Positions 41,164 to 50,000 of a DNA stretch of 64,000 bases are shown one piece after another. The stretch is from Candidatus Saccharibacteria bacterium. Lineage in GTDB: Bacteria; Patescibacteriota; Saccharimonadia; Saccharimonadales; Saccharimonadaceae. Both the position numbers and the translations under genes were made by a program. Positions within the stretch are counted from its first letter, which is position 1. The number at the start of each line of letters is the position of its first letter. The stretch is taken from the NCBI GenBank assembly GCA_016432585.1, contig CP066696.1:576113-640112 (forward strand). The letters run 5' to 3'. Below the pieces are notes generated by a model, which was not told the DNA's origin, made no database searches, and was given only the letters and a program-made list of their open reading frames with translations.

Positions 41164-43392
41164 ATGGAAGAATTTATAGAGATCGTTGGCGCGCGCGAAA
41201 ACAACCTTAAAAACGTGTCGCTTCGCATACCAAAACGCAAAATTACCATCTTTACCGGTGTTTCGGGATCGGGCAAGTCTTCGATCGTATTCGATACGGT
41301 CGCCGCCGAAGCTCAGCGCCTGCTAAATGAAAACTTTAGTATGTTTATCCGCACGTTTTTACCTAAGGTAAAGCAGCCCGAGGCCGACAGAATTGAAAAC
41401 CTTAATATGCCGGTTATTGTTGACCAGCGCAAACTTGGTGGTGGGTCTAGCTCGACCGTTGGCACCGTAACTGACATTGCCTCTATTTTGCGACGGCTAT
41501 TTGCAAGGATTGGACAGCCAAACCTCGAACATGTCTATCTGTTTTCGTTTAACAACCCGCAGGGCATGTGCCCGGAATGTAAGGGACTTGGCCGCCAAAT
41601 GGCGCTTGATACCGACGCCGCGCTCGACTATTCAAAATCGCTTAACGAAGGGGCGATAAAAATGCCCGACTATGCGGTCGACGGCTGGTACTGGAAAGTT
41701 ATTGTAGAGTCTGGCGTGTTCGACAACGACAAAAAACTAAGTGACTTTACCGAAGCCGAGATGAACGAGCTGCTGCACGGCAAACCGCAAAAGGTAAAAA
41801 TGGCCGGCATGAACCTAACAATGGAAGGGATCGCCGACAGATTTGCGCATAAATATATCATGCGCGATCTTACAACGCTTTCGGAGCGCACGCAAAAAGC
41901 GGTAAAACCATACCTTAGCATGGGAATGTGTACGCTTTGCCACGGCGCGCGCCTTAGCCAAGAGGCGCTTGCTAGCAAAATTAACGGTTACAATATCGCC
42001 GACCTGTCTGCCATGCAGGTAGATACACTTATCGAAACGATACGGGCAATCGATGAACCGCGCGTTGCAAATCTAAAAGCAATGCTACTTGAGCGCCTAG
42101 AGCATTTGGTGGATATCGGCCTCGATTACCTAAGCCTCGACCGCGCCACCGATACGCTTTCGGGCGGTGAATCGCAGCGTATCAAAATTGTGAAGTACCT
42201 CAACGGCACGCTTAGCGACGTTATGTATATTTTCGATGAACCAAGTGTCGGTCTGCACCCACGCGACGTTCACCGCTTAAACGAACTACTTAAAAAATTA
42301 CGAGATCTAGGCAATACGGTTATTGTGGTCGAACACGACCCAGATGTTATTAAAGTTGCCGATCACGTTGTTGATGTTGGGCCAAAGGCAGGATCGGGCG
42401 GTGGGCAAATTATGTTCGAGGGAAGCTACGCCGACCTCCTAAAATCTTCGACTCTTACCGGCACAGCACTTAACAATGAACTGCCAATTAAAACAGATGT
42501 CCGCACCGGCAAAGGCGCGCTTTCTATTAGCGGCGCCACCACGAACAACCTGAAAAACGTCAGCGTTGATATTCCAAAAGGAGTTCTTACCGCCGTAACT
42601 GGCGTGGCCGGGTCGGGTAAAAGCTCGCTTATCAACCAGACTTTCGTGCGCAACTACCCAGATTCAATCGTTATCGATCAAGCGCCAGTATCCGCCTCTA
42701 GCAGGTCGAATGTTCTTACATACACCGGCGTGATGGATGCGATTCGCAAAAGTTTTGCAAAAGCAAACAATGTCGACGCAAGCCTGTTTAGCTTCAACTC
42801 TAAGGGCGCATGCGAAAACTGCCAGGGAACAGGCTATGTCGCCGTTGAGCTTGCGTATGTTGAAGAGGCAAAGGTGCTCTGCGAGATTTGCGAAGGCAAG
42901 CGATTTAAAGAAGAAGTACTCGGCTACACGCTAAACGGCAAAAATATTACCGACGTTCTGGACATGACGATTAGTGACGCCGTAGACTTTTTTGAAAACC
43001 GTGAGGTAAGCAAGCAGCTACAGGCACTTCACGATGTCGGACTCGACTACCTTACGCTCGGACAGCCGCTTAGCACGCTTTCGGGCGGTGAGTGCCAGCG
43101 TATAAAACTCGCCGGCGAGCTTCACAAAGAGGGCAGTATCTATGTGCTCGACGAGCCAACGACAGGGCTTCACACCTCTGATATCGCACACCTGCTGGCG
43201 ATTTTGAACCGTCTTGTCGATAGTGGCAACACCGTGGTCGTTATCGAGCATAATATCGATGTTATTCGTCAGGCAGATTGGATTATCGACATCGGTCCCG
43301 AGGCTGGATCGGGTGGTGGAGAGGTAGTGTTTGAAGGCACGCCAAGCGACCTTAAAAAGATCGAGCGTTCAATTACCGCAAAGTATATCTAG
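41164..43392 (+). CDS. UvrA-like ABC ATPase (UvrA2 type)
   Basis: A 742-residue tandem ABC ATPase. Walker A sites are GVSGSGKSS and GVAGSGKSS. Zinc motifs are CPECKG, CTLCHG and CENCQG...CEICEG. The signatures are LSGGESQRIKI and LSGGECQRIKL, and EHDPDVI and EHNIDVI are the H-loops. It is about 200 residues shorter than UvrA and lacks room for the UvrB-binding domain, as in class II UvrA proteins, linked to drug and damage resistance. The start at 41164 follows AAGGAG; a longer frame begins 54 bp upstream with no SD. A second true UvrA probably exists elsewhere. Confidence 0.88.
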   Translation: MEEFIEIVGARENNLKNVSLRIPKRKITIFTGVSGSGKSSIVFDTVAAEAQRLLNENFSMFIRTFLPKVKQPEADRIENLNMPVIVDQRKLGGGSSSTVGTVTDIASILRRLFARIGQPNLEHVYLFSFNNPQGMCPECKGLGRQMALDTDAALDYSKSLNEGAIKMPDYAVDGWYWKVIVESGVFDNDKKLSDFTEAEMNELLHGKPQKVKMAGMNLTMEGIADRFAHKYIMRDLTTLSERTQKAVKPYLSMGMCTLCHGARLSQEALASKINGYNIADLSAMQVDTLIETIRAIDEPRVANLKAMLLERLEHLVDIGLDYLSLDRATDTLSGGESQRIKIVKYLNGTLSDVMYIFDEPSVGLHPRDVHRLNELLKKLRDLGNTVIVVEHDPDVIKVADHVVDVGPKAGSGGGQIMFEGSYADLLKSSTLTGTALNNELPIKTDVRTGKGALSISGATTNNLKNVSVDIPKGVLTAVTGVAGSGKSSLINQTFVRNYPDSIVIDQAPVSASSRSNVLTYTGVMDAIRKSFAKANNVDASLFSFNSKGACENCQGTGYVAVELAYVEEAKVLCEICEGKRFKEEVLGYTLNGKNITDVLDMTISDAVDFFENREVSKQLQALHDVGLDYLTLGQPLSTLSGGECQRIKLAGELHKEGSIYVLDEPTTGLHTSDIAHLLAILNRLVDSGNTVVVIEHNIDVIRQADWIIDIGPEAGSGGGEVVFEGTPSDLKKIERSITAKYI

Positions 43393-43448
43393 TAGCTTAC
43401 AGTTTTGTAGCTTTCACTTATACAATAAATTGCATATACTGAATAGAT

Positions 43449-44744
43449 ATGAAACAACCACTTATTAAAACGCTCACCCTAGATAAAATCATTGGCGGCG
43501 GGCAGACCCTTGGGCAGCTCGACTACGGCAAGAAAGCCCTGGTATGGGGCGGACTACCTGGCGAGAAGGTAGATATTCTTGTTACGAAAAAGAAGTCGAG
43601 CTTTATTGAAGGTATCGTTACCGAAGTACACGAACCCAGCGCCCAGCGTGTCGAACCAGTCGACGGCGAAAGTTATCTTTCTACCAGCCCGTGGCAAATC
43701 ATGACCTTTGACGCCGAGCAGCACTACAAAGCAGCGCTTATCGAGGAAGCATTTGAACTTCACGATATTGTTGTACCCGAACCTATCGATGTCTATACCG
43801 ACGGCCGCGAGCTTGCCTATCGCAATAAAATCGAATTCAGCTGGTGGTGGGATAAAGAATCCGCACAGCTGGATCTTGCGTTTTTTAGGCGTGGCACGCA
43901 CGGTAAACTACCGGTAGACGGCACGAGCCTAGCAAACCCTGCAATCAACACTGCTGCACATGCTGTTCGCGACGTTTTGCGCGCACGCGGCACTCAGGCA
44001 TTTACGCTTAAAACCGTTATCATCCGCTGCGATCAAAACGGCAATACCGTTGCCCAACTATACGTAAAAGACGAAGAATTTGCCGTATTTACCGAAGACG
44101 AGCTAAAATCGCTGGGCATTGCAGGCTTCGAGCTTATCTTTAGCAACCCAAAAAGCCCGGCGAGCGTTATTACACACCGCATGCAAAGCTGGGGAACCGT
44201 AACGCTTACCGACACGATTTTAGATGTTCCGTTTACGTATGCCGTAGAAGGGTTTTTCCAGATTAATATCCCTGTATACGAGCAGGCGCTTCTTGATATG
44301 AAAGAGTGGGTAGAGCCAAGCAAACCAACCGTCGATTTGTATAGCGGCGTTGGCACGATTGGCCTTACGATTGGCGGCGACAATATCACTATGGTAGAAA
44401 TCAACGAACACGCGGTCCGCGAAATGGAGCGTAACATTACTGCGCTGCAACGCGAAAACGCGGCAAAAGCGATTCTTGCACCAAGCGAGCAAGTACTCGA
44501 AAACATCACTGCCGACGCGACGATTATCGTGGACCCGCCACGCGCAGGCCTGCACGAAGACGTGGTTAAAAAACTACTTGAAGCGCAGCCAGCCCGAATC
44601 ATCTACCTTAGCTGTAACCCGGTTACTCAGGCACGCGACGTCGCACGCCTCGCCGAAAAATACGGCATTCGCGCGCACCGTGGCTACAACTTTTTCCCGC
44701 GTACACCACATATCGAACATCTTATTGTGCTTGATTTAAAGTAA
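43449..44744 (+). CDS. RumA/TrmA-family RNA uracil-5-methyltransferase
   Basis: A 431-residue SAM-dependent enzyme. The N-terminal TRAM domain (about 1-60) has LPGEKVDI. The SAM motif is VDLYSGVGTIGL, motif IV IVDPPRAGL, and the catalytic Cys is in YLSCNPVTQARD. It methylates C5 of a uridine in 23S rRNA or tRNA. The usual four-Cys [4Fe-4S] site of RumA is missing: the corresponding place reads YLSTSPWQIMTFDAEQ. TATACT (43435-43440) ends 8 nt above the ATG (leaderless). The target position is not predictable. Confidence 0.9.
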   Translation: MKQPLIKTLTLDKIIGGGQTLGQLDYGKKALVWGGLPGEKVDILVTKKKSSFIEGIVTEVHEPSAQRVEPVDGESYLSTSPWQIMTFDAEQHYKAALIEEAFELHDIVVPEPIDVYTDGRELAYRNKIEFSWWWDKESAQLDLAFFRRGTHGKLPVDGTSLANPAINTAAHAVRDVLRARGTQAFTLKTVIIRCDQNGNTVAQLYVKDEEFAVFTEDELKSLGIAGFELIFSNPKSPASVITHRMQSWGTVTLTDTILDVPFTYAVEGFFQINIPVYEQALLDMKEWVEPSKPTVDLYSGVGTIGLTIGGDNITMVEINEHAVREMERNITALQRENAAKAILAPSEQVLENITADATIIVDPPRAGLHEDVVKKLLEAQPARIIYLSCNPVTQARDVARLAEKYGIRAHRGYNFFPRTPHIEHLIVLDLK

Positions 44745-44755
44745 CGGAGGAATCT

Positions 44756-45619
44756 ATGAACATTACTACCGCAGCAATTATTACCGATTGCGCCGACGAC
44801 AATGCTCGCGCGCGCCAACAATTGCGTTTTTCGAGCTTATTTGGCATTCAGCCAACATTCCTTGGCGTTGGCCGCGAAGCACCAGATATTGAAGCCGCTG
44901 GTAATCTTATCGATCAGCTCGACGCGCTTACTAACTTGCCAAAATCCCGTAGCGACAAAAACCTCGAATCGGTTATTTTGGTAAATGTTGCGCCACGTGG
45001 CGATGCGGTTAAAAAGAAGTGGGATAACGGCACGCCGTTTTGCTATTTTCGTATTAACGGAACGCTGGTTGTTAGCACCTACGCCGGCCGTAGCCTTGGC
45101 CTCGCAAAAGCCCGCGGGCTGGTAAGCGATGTGCAGCTAATGGATATTCCAACGGTCATGAAAGCTGCCGTGGAGTGGGGTGAGCTCACCCAGGAACAGG
45201 CGACTCATGTCAGTCAAACACAGTTCCGCAGCTACGAATTTTTGCCGCTTGCCGCGTATTGGCTTACCAGTGGCCGCGACGTTCCCGCAACGACCGCCCC
45301 AGTTGAAACATTTGACAATTCAAACGGTATGGTCTGGTGTATTGATGCATTTGGAAATGCAAAAACAACACTTCGCGCCTCGGATATTGATTTCGAAGAA
45401 GGCAAGACTGTGACGCTCGCCGATGGACAGTCTGCCGTTTGCGTTCGCAGGCTTGCCGACGTACCAAAAAACACTTCGGCACTCGTTATTGGCAGCTCAG
45501 GCAAAGACGGTGATCGATTTATCGAACTTGTCGTGCAGTGGAGCGACGATGGTTTTCACAAAAGCGACAGCGCAGCATCGCGCCACGGTCTTGGCGTAGG
45601 CTCGAACGTTTTAGCCTAG
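44756..45619 (+). CDS. DUF62-like protein (SAM hydroxide adenosyltransferase type), divergent
   Basis: A 287-residue protein 11 bp after the methyltransferase gene, with GGAGG near its start. AIITDCADDNARARQQLRFSSLF resembles the N-terminal strand-helix of DUF62 enzymes, which cleave S-adenosylmethionine with water. VILVNVAPRGDAVKKKW replaces the usual VVDPGVGT motif, and WCIDAFGNAKTT matches the 'D.FGN' loop. The family Asp-Arg-His triad is not evident, so activity is uncertain. Co-transcription with a SAM-dependent enzyme fits a SAM-related role. The assignment is by pattern only. Confidence 0.55.
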   Translation: MNITTAAIITDCADDNARARQQLRFSSLFGIQPTFLGVGREAPDIEAAGNLIDQLDALTNLPKSRSDKNLESVILVNVAPRGDAVKKKWDNGTPFCYFRINGTLVVSTYAGRSLGLAKARGLVSDVQLMDIPTVMKAAVEWGELTQEQATHVSQTQFRSYEFLPLAAYWLTSGRDVPATTAPVETFDNSNGMVWCIDAFGNAKTTLRASDIDFEEGKTVTLADGQSAVCVRRLADVPKNTSALVIGSSGKDGDRFIELVVQWSDDGFHKSDSAASRHGLGVGSNVLA

Positions 45620-46104
45620 CTTGTTTTTATACGACGGTACGCAAATTTAGCGGCAACTCGCCAACCACTGTGCGAGTCGCTGTCGTATTTATAGATTTCG
45701 CCGTTTTTCACTTCGCTAATAAGGACAAGGGCAGGGTTGTACGGCGCGAGTGTTCGATAAAACAAAATATCGTCGTCGCTAATATGCGAACGGCCCGGAA
45801 AAACATCGCGGAATTTTTCGCGCCCTACCGCATCAAAATAATCGGGCTGTCCTTTTGGCGGCAGATAAAGCTCCGCCTTTAACCCCATGCGAGCAATAAG
45901 TTTTTTGATATCACCAAGAAGCAGTCGTGAATTGCCACTAATATATACCAAAAGCTGTTTTTTCTTCGTAAGAAACACCGTAGCAGATGTCGTGCGGCTG
46001 ATCTCGATATCCCGCAAAATAACCTGGCTTATTTCAACTTCCAGGCCAAAACGCTCTTTTGATATACGCTCAAGCGCCATGTCATCGTAGACTTCTTCTT
46101 GCAT
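45616..46104 (-). CDS. conserved hypothetical protein, 162 aa
   Basis: A soluble protein, convergent with and overlapping the end of the DUF62-like gene by four bases. The N-terminal half is EDDMALERISKERFGLEVEISQVILRD-like with alternating charges, then ATVFLTKKKQLLVYISGNSRLLLGDIKKLIARMG, and the C-terminal part has GREKFRDVFPGRSHISDDD and ending RRIKTS. TACAAT ends 8 nt above the ATG (leaderless), and codons match the background genes. No family is recognised. Confidence 0.72.
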   Translation of the reverse strand: MQEEVYDDMALERISKERFGLEVEISQVILRDIEISRTTSATVFLTKKKQLLVYISGNSRLLLGDIKKLIARMGLKAELYLPPKGQPDYFDAVGREKFRDVFPGRSHISDDDILFYRTLAPYNPALVLISEVKNGEIYKYDSDSHSGWRVAAKFAYRRIKTS

Positions 46105-46188
46105 ATATCCTTATTGTACCACTTTAGTAACACTTTGACACCATGTTATTACATAATATGCAAATCTGTGTTATTTACGAGACGTCTA

Positions 46189-46404
46189 TTGCAATATATA
46201 AGCATATGTGGTATTATATAGATCTGATTTGTTGAATATTGATTTCCAAATCACACCTTGACAAGTGATAAGAAAAAAGAAGATTCACGCAAGACGAACC
46301 GCGCACATATCCAATATGTTCGTCGTTCGTCATGTGTGATTTTCATCATGCAATCTCCATGAGGAGCCGGCAACCCGCCGGGACGATACCGAAAGGAAAC
46401 GACC
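46189..46404 (+). promoter_or_regulatory. promoter and long structured leader of GC-rich unit H
   Basis: TTGCAA (46189-46194), exactly 17 bp, TATTAT (46212-46217). A 7-bp hairpin TGATTTG / CAAATCA (46225-46253) begins at the predicted start. A leader of about 180 nt follows with GACGAAC / GTTCGTC and, near its end, the hairpin CCGGC-AACCC-GCCGG, almost the same as one in unit E. AAAGGA precedes the TTG start. A second TTGACA (46258) lies in the leader. The 300 bp from 46105 to 46404 hold no other gene I can support. Confidence 0.72.
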
Positions 46405-46563
46405 TTGGTCAAGAACATCGACGTCAACTCCGGGTTCTCCAGCGAGGACGCCGACCAGGCAGTCACCAACGCCGAGTCCCTGCCGGGATTCGTGTCGGTC
46501 ACCAAGACCTACGACAGGAAGTCGCAGAGCTGGGTAGTGACAACCGTCACCGAGACCCACTGA
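46405..46563 (+). CDS. 52-aa protein with TTG start (GC-rich unit H)
   Basis: A 52-residue soluble protein: MVKNIDVNSGFSSEDADQAV..., then TNAESLPGFVSVTKTYDRKSQ and SWVVTTVTETH. The pattern of a helix followed by two strands is compact and could be a small alpha/beta domain. The start is TTG at 46405, chosen for AAAGGA seven bases upstream; no ATG is available. It lies 30 bp before the second gene of the unit. The GC-rich codons (GTC, GAC, ACC) match the other insertion-like genes. No family recognised. Confidence 0.6.
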   Translation: MVKNIDVNSGFSSEDADQAVTNAESLPGFVSVTKTYDRKSQSWVVTTVTETH

Positions 46564-46593
46564 CATCACCCCGCCAACTCAGAGAGGCGAACT

Positions 46594-46806
46594 ATGAAGC
46601 AGTACAGTCTCTTCCTACCACCAAACACAAGCGAGGACGAGATCCGAGCGGCAATCGCTCAGGTCGGACCGATTCACTTCCAGAACGTCGAACATGGCCC
46701 GGTCACCATTCCCGACCGCGGCGACTTCGTTCGCGTCTCGCTAAGGGCGACCAACGACGGTGCCTACGACAGAATATGTCGTAAGCTCGGCAGCGTCGAG
46801 CCCTAG
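46594..46806 (+). CDS. 70-aa protein (GC-rich unit H)
   Basis: A 70-residue soluble protein. MKQYSLFLPPNTSEDEIRAAIAQVG is followed by PIHFQNVEHGPVTIPDRGDFVRV and SLRATNDGAYDRICRKLGSVEP. The order strand-helix-strand-strand-helix suggests a ferredoxin-like alpha/beta fold. AGAGAGG precedes the ATG. It is the second gene of a two-gene GC-rich operon with a structured leader and a structured 3' region. No homologue is recognised. Confidence 0.65.
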   Translation: MKQYSLFLPPNTSEDEIRAAIAQVGPIHFQNVEHGPVTIPDRGDFVRVSLRATNDGAYDRICRKLGSVEP

Positions 46807-46812
46807 CGCCGA

Positions 46813-46906
46813 GCAGGCATGATGAGCAAAAGAATGAGTGTTCAAGTGGCAGTAGCCGCTGGCTACCTCTTCTTGTCTTCTTACTTCTTTCACTTGCCAT
46901 GCCTGC
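46813..46906 (+). other. nested hairpin region after GC-rich unit H, possible terminator RNA
   Basis: Three nested inverted repeats on one axis: GCAGGCATG / CATGCCTGC (46813-46821 with 46898-46906), CAAGTG / CACTTG (46843-46848 with 46891-46896) and GTAGCC / GGCTAC (46852-46866). The inner hairpin is followed by a T- and C-rich tract (CTCTTCTTGTCTTCTT) typical of a loose terminator. Confidence 0.5.
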
Positions 46907-47019
46907 TTCCACGAATACAATCGTCGTGCCGATGAGCCCCGTTAGGGCGAAAAGCAAGCAGCCAAACATACGCCTATCTCTATAACCTAAAGTGACGACT
47001 TTACGCTACAATAGAGATA

Positions 47020-50000
47020 ATGGATTTTACGACGCGCTACAACAAACTAAACCCGGCGCAAAAACAAGCAGTCGATCATATCGACGGGCCTGTTATGGTA
47101 ATTGCCGGGCCAGGAACCGGCAAAACCGAGCTACTCAGCATGCGCGCGGCAAATATTCTTAAAAAAACCGACGTTCTGCCAAGTAACATTCTGTGCCTTA
47201 CGTTTACCGAAAGCGGCGCAACTGCCATGCGCCAGCGTCTTACTAAAATCATTGGAGCCGACGCTTACAAAGTGGCGATCCATACATTCCACAGTTTTGG
47301 TACAGAAATCATCAATCAAAATGGCGAATTTTTTTATCACGGCGCCAATTTTAGAGCGGCCGATGAACTTAGCAGCCACGAAATACTTCGCGCGATTTTC
47401 GACGAGTTAGAGTATAGCAATCCACTCGCCAGCAAAATGAACGGCGAATATACCCATATCGGCGATACGCTCACTGTTATATCCGAGCTAAAACGAAGTG
47501 GTCTTACCAGCGACGAATTACTGGCAGTTCTTGATGCTAACGACCACGTTATCGATACGGTCGAGCCACTGCTTGCCCAGGTTTTTGCCGGCCGGCTTTC
47601 AAAAAGCACTGTGCCACTGCTTATTCCTATTGTCGACCAGGCACGTACCTGTGGCGACGAAATAACACTGCCCGGCATTTCGCTACTGTCGCGCATACTC
47701 GCCGACGCCCTCGAAGAGGCGATAGCAGCCAGCGAAGCAACCAATTCGACAAAACCAATTACCGCCTGGCGCAACACCTGGATGAAAAAAGATGAGCAGG
47801 GAAACTTTGTTCTAAAATCTCGCAGTCGCAGCCAGAAACTTCGTGCCGTTAGTTATATTTATTATCAATATCTTTCACGCATGCAAGAGGCCGAACTGTA
47901 CGATTTCGACGATATGATTTTGCGCGTCGTTCATGCCATGGAGGTTTTTCCCGAGCTTCGCTTCAACCTGCAAGAAAAGTTCCAGTACATTATGGTGGAC
48001 GAATTTCAGGACACCAACATGGCGCAAATGCGTATTTTGTTCGACCTTACAAGCAACGAGGCAAATAACGGAAGGCCTAATATTCTTGTTGTTGGCGACG
48101 ACGACCAAGCGATTTACAGCTTTCAGGGTGCCAATGTGGGTAATATTAGCACGTTCCGTGACACCTTTGGCGAGACCGAGCTTATTACGCTTACCGATAA
48201 CTACCGCTCAAGCGGCGTTATCCTTGAACATGCCCGAAGCGTTATTACGCTTGGCCAGGACCGCCTCGAAAACCATATTCCCGAACTCAACAAACAACTT
48301 ACCCCACACCGCATGGAGCAGGGAAGCGTTGAGCTGGTAGAGCTACCCGCGATAAACGATGAACGAGCTTGGCTTGCTAGCAGTATCGAGGCCGCATTAA
48401 AAGATGGCGAATCCGCCGGATCGATCGCTGTTCTTGCTCGACGACATCACGAGATTATCGCACTACTGCCGTACTTTGCCGAAAAGGGGATCCGTGTCAA
48501 TTACGAGCGCCGCGACAATCTGCTTGATATGGATATTATCATGCTTATCGAGCATGTCGCCGGCACGCTGGTGGCACTTTACGAACAACGCCACGCCGAC
48601 GCAAACAGCATGTTGCCACAAATGCTCGCGCACCCAGCGTTTAAACTTGACCCTCAAGAGATTTGGCGGCTAAGCCTGCGCTCCCAGCAAAATCACCAAA
48701 CCTGGATGGAAATTATGGCCGTCACGCCAGACCTCCTTCCGCTGCATGCATGGCTCGTAGCTTCATCGCAAATGCTCGCGCACACTCCACTCGAACAAAT
48801 GCTCGATGTTATTATTGGGTCACCACGTCTTACCGCAAAAGAGCCCGAGACCGCCACGTTTATATCGCCCCTCTACGAATATTTTTTCAATACGGATACA
48901 ATCGCCGAGGAGCCCGATGCCTATCTGTCGTATCTCGAAGCCCTACGAACAATTCGCACAAAGCTGCGCGAGTACCGGCCAAAAGACGTTCCAACGATTC
49001 AGTCTTTCCTTGAATTTATTCGAATGCACCGGCGCCTAGGCAGCACTATTACCAGTGTTCGCCCGCGATCGACCCACGCAACCGACGCCGTAACACTTAT
49101 GACCGCTCATAAATCGAAGGGGCTCGAATTTGATACGGTGTATATCGTGGGTGCTGTCGATAACGCCTGGGGCGAGCGCGTTCGCACACGTAGCCGGCTT
49201 ATTGGCTACCCCGAAAACCTTCCACTGGCACCGTCGGGCGATACGTTCGACGAGCGCCTGCGCCTGTTCTTTGTTGCCATGACACGTGCCCGCGCACGGC
49301 TTGTTATAAGCTATAGCCTTACCGACAGCAGTAATAAATCGACGCTTCGCGGTAGTTTTTTAACAGGCGACCTATGGATTGCTTCAGAGCCACATCTTCA
49401 TTCGTCTATCGAAACACTCGTGCACGACGCCGAAATCGCCTGGTATCAGCCACTTGTTTCGCCGATTAAGCCCACGATGCGCGAGCTTTTGGCGCCAGTC
49501 CTCGAAAACTACAAACTTAGCAGCACCCACTTAAACAATTTTCTTGATGTGTCGCGCGGCGGACCAGAAGCGTTCCTTATGAATAATCTTTTGCGTTTTC
49601 CGCAGGCGATTAGCCCAAGCGCCGCGTACGGTTCGGCAATTCACGCTACGCTTCAGCAGGCACATTCGCATCTTACCGCCACCGGCAAACACCGGCCAAT
49701 AGAAGACATTCTTCATGATTTCGAAGAGAACTTAAAAGCGCAGCGGCTCGACGACAAAGACTTCCAAACCTATTCACAAAAGGGCAGCGACACATTATCG
49801 GTGTTCCTCGATGCCAAGCTAAAAGAGTTCGCACCTACCCAAAAAACCGAGCTAAGTTTTGCAAACCAAGGCGTGTTCCTAGGCGAAGCGCACCTCACGG
49901 GCTCACTTGACCTTGTTGATTTTAACGGTGATTCGATTATCGTTACCGACTACAAAACAGGCAAACCGCTTCGTAGCTGGACCGGCAAAACCGACTACGA

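Noticed and set aside
46360-46400. Resemblance of CCGGCAACCCGCCGGGACGA to the 3' part of a SAM riboswitch
   Set aside because: The rest of the riboswitch core is absent; a simple CCGGC/GCCGG hairpin explains it.
46819-46935. Plus-strand 38-codon ORF with one hydrophobic stretch, possible toxin-like peptide
   Set aside because: It lies within the nested inverted repeats, has no good SD and no promoter of its own. The repeats explain the sequence better.
46703-46969. Minus-strand ORF starting with a hydrophobic segment, antisense to unit H
   Set aside because: Its C-terminal half is simply the antisense of the 70-aa gene and has an Arg-rich shadow composition; no SD or clear promoter. The first 25 residues look membrane-like by chance.
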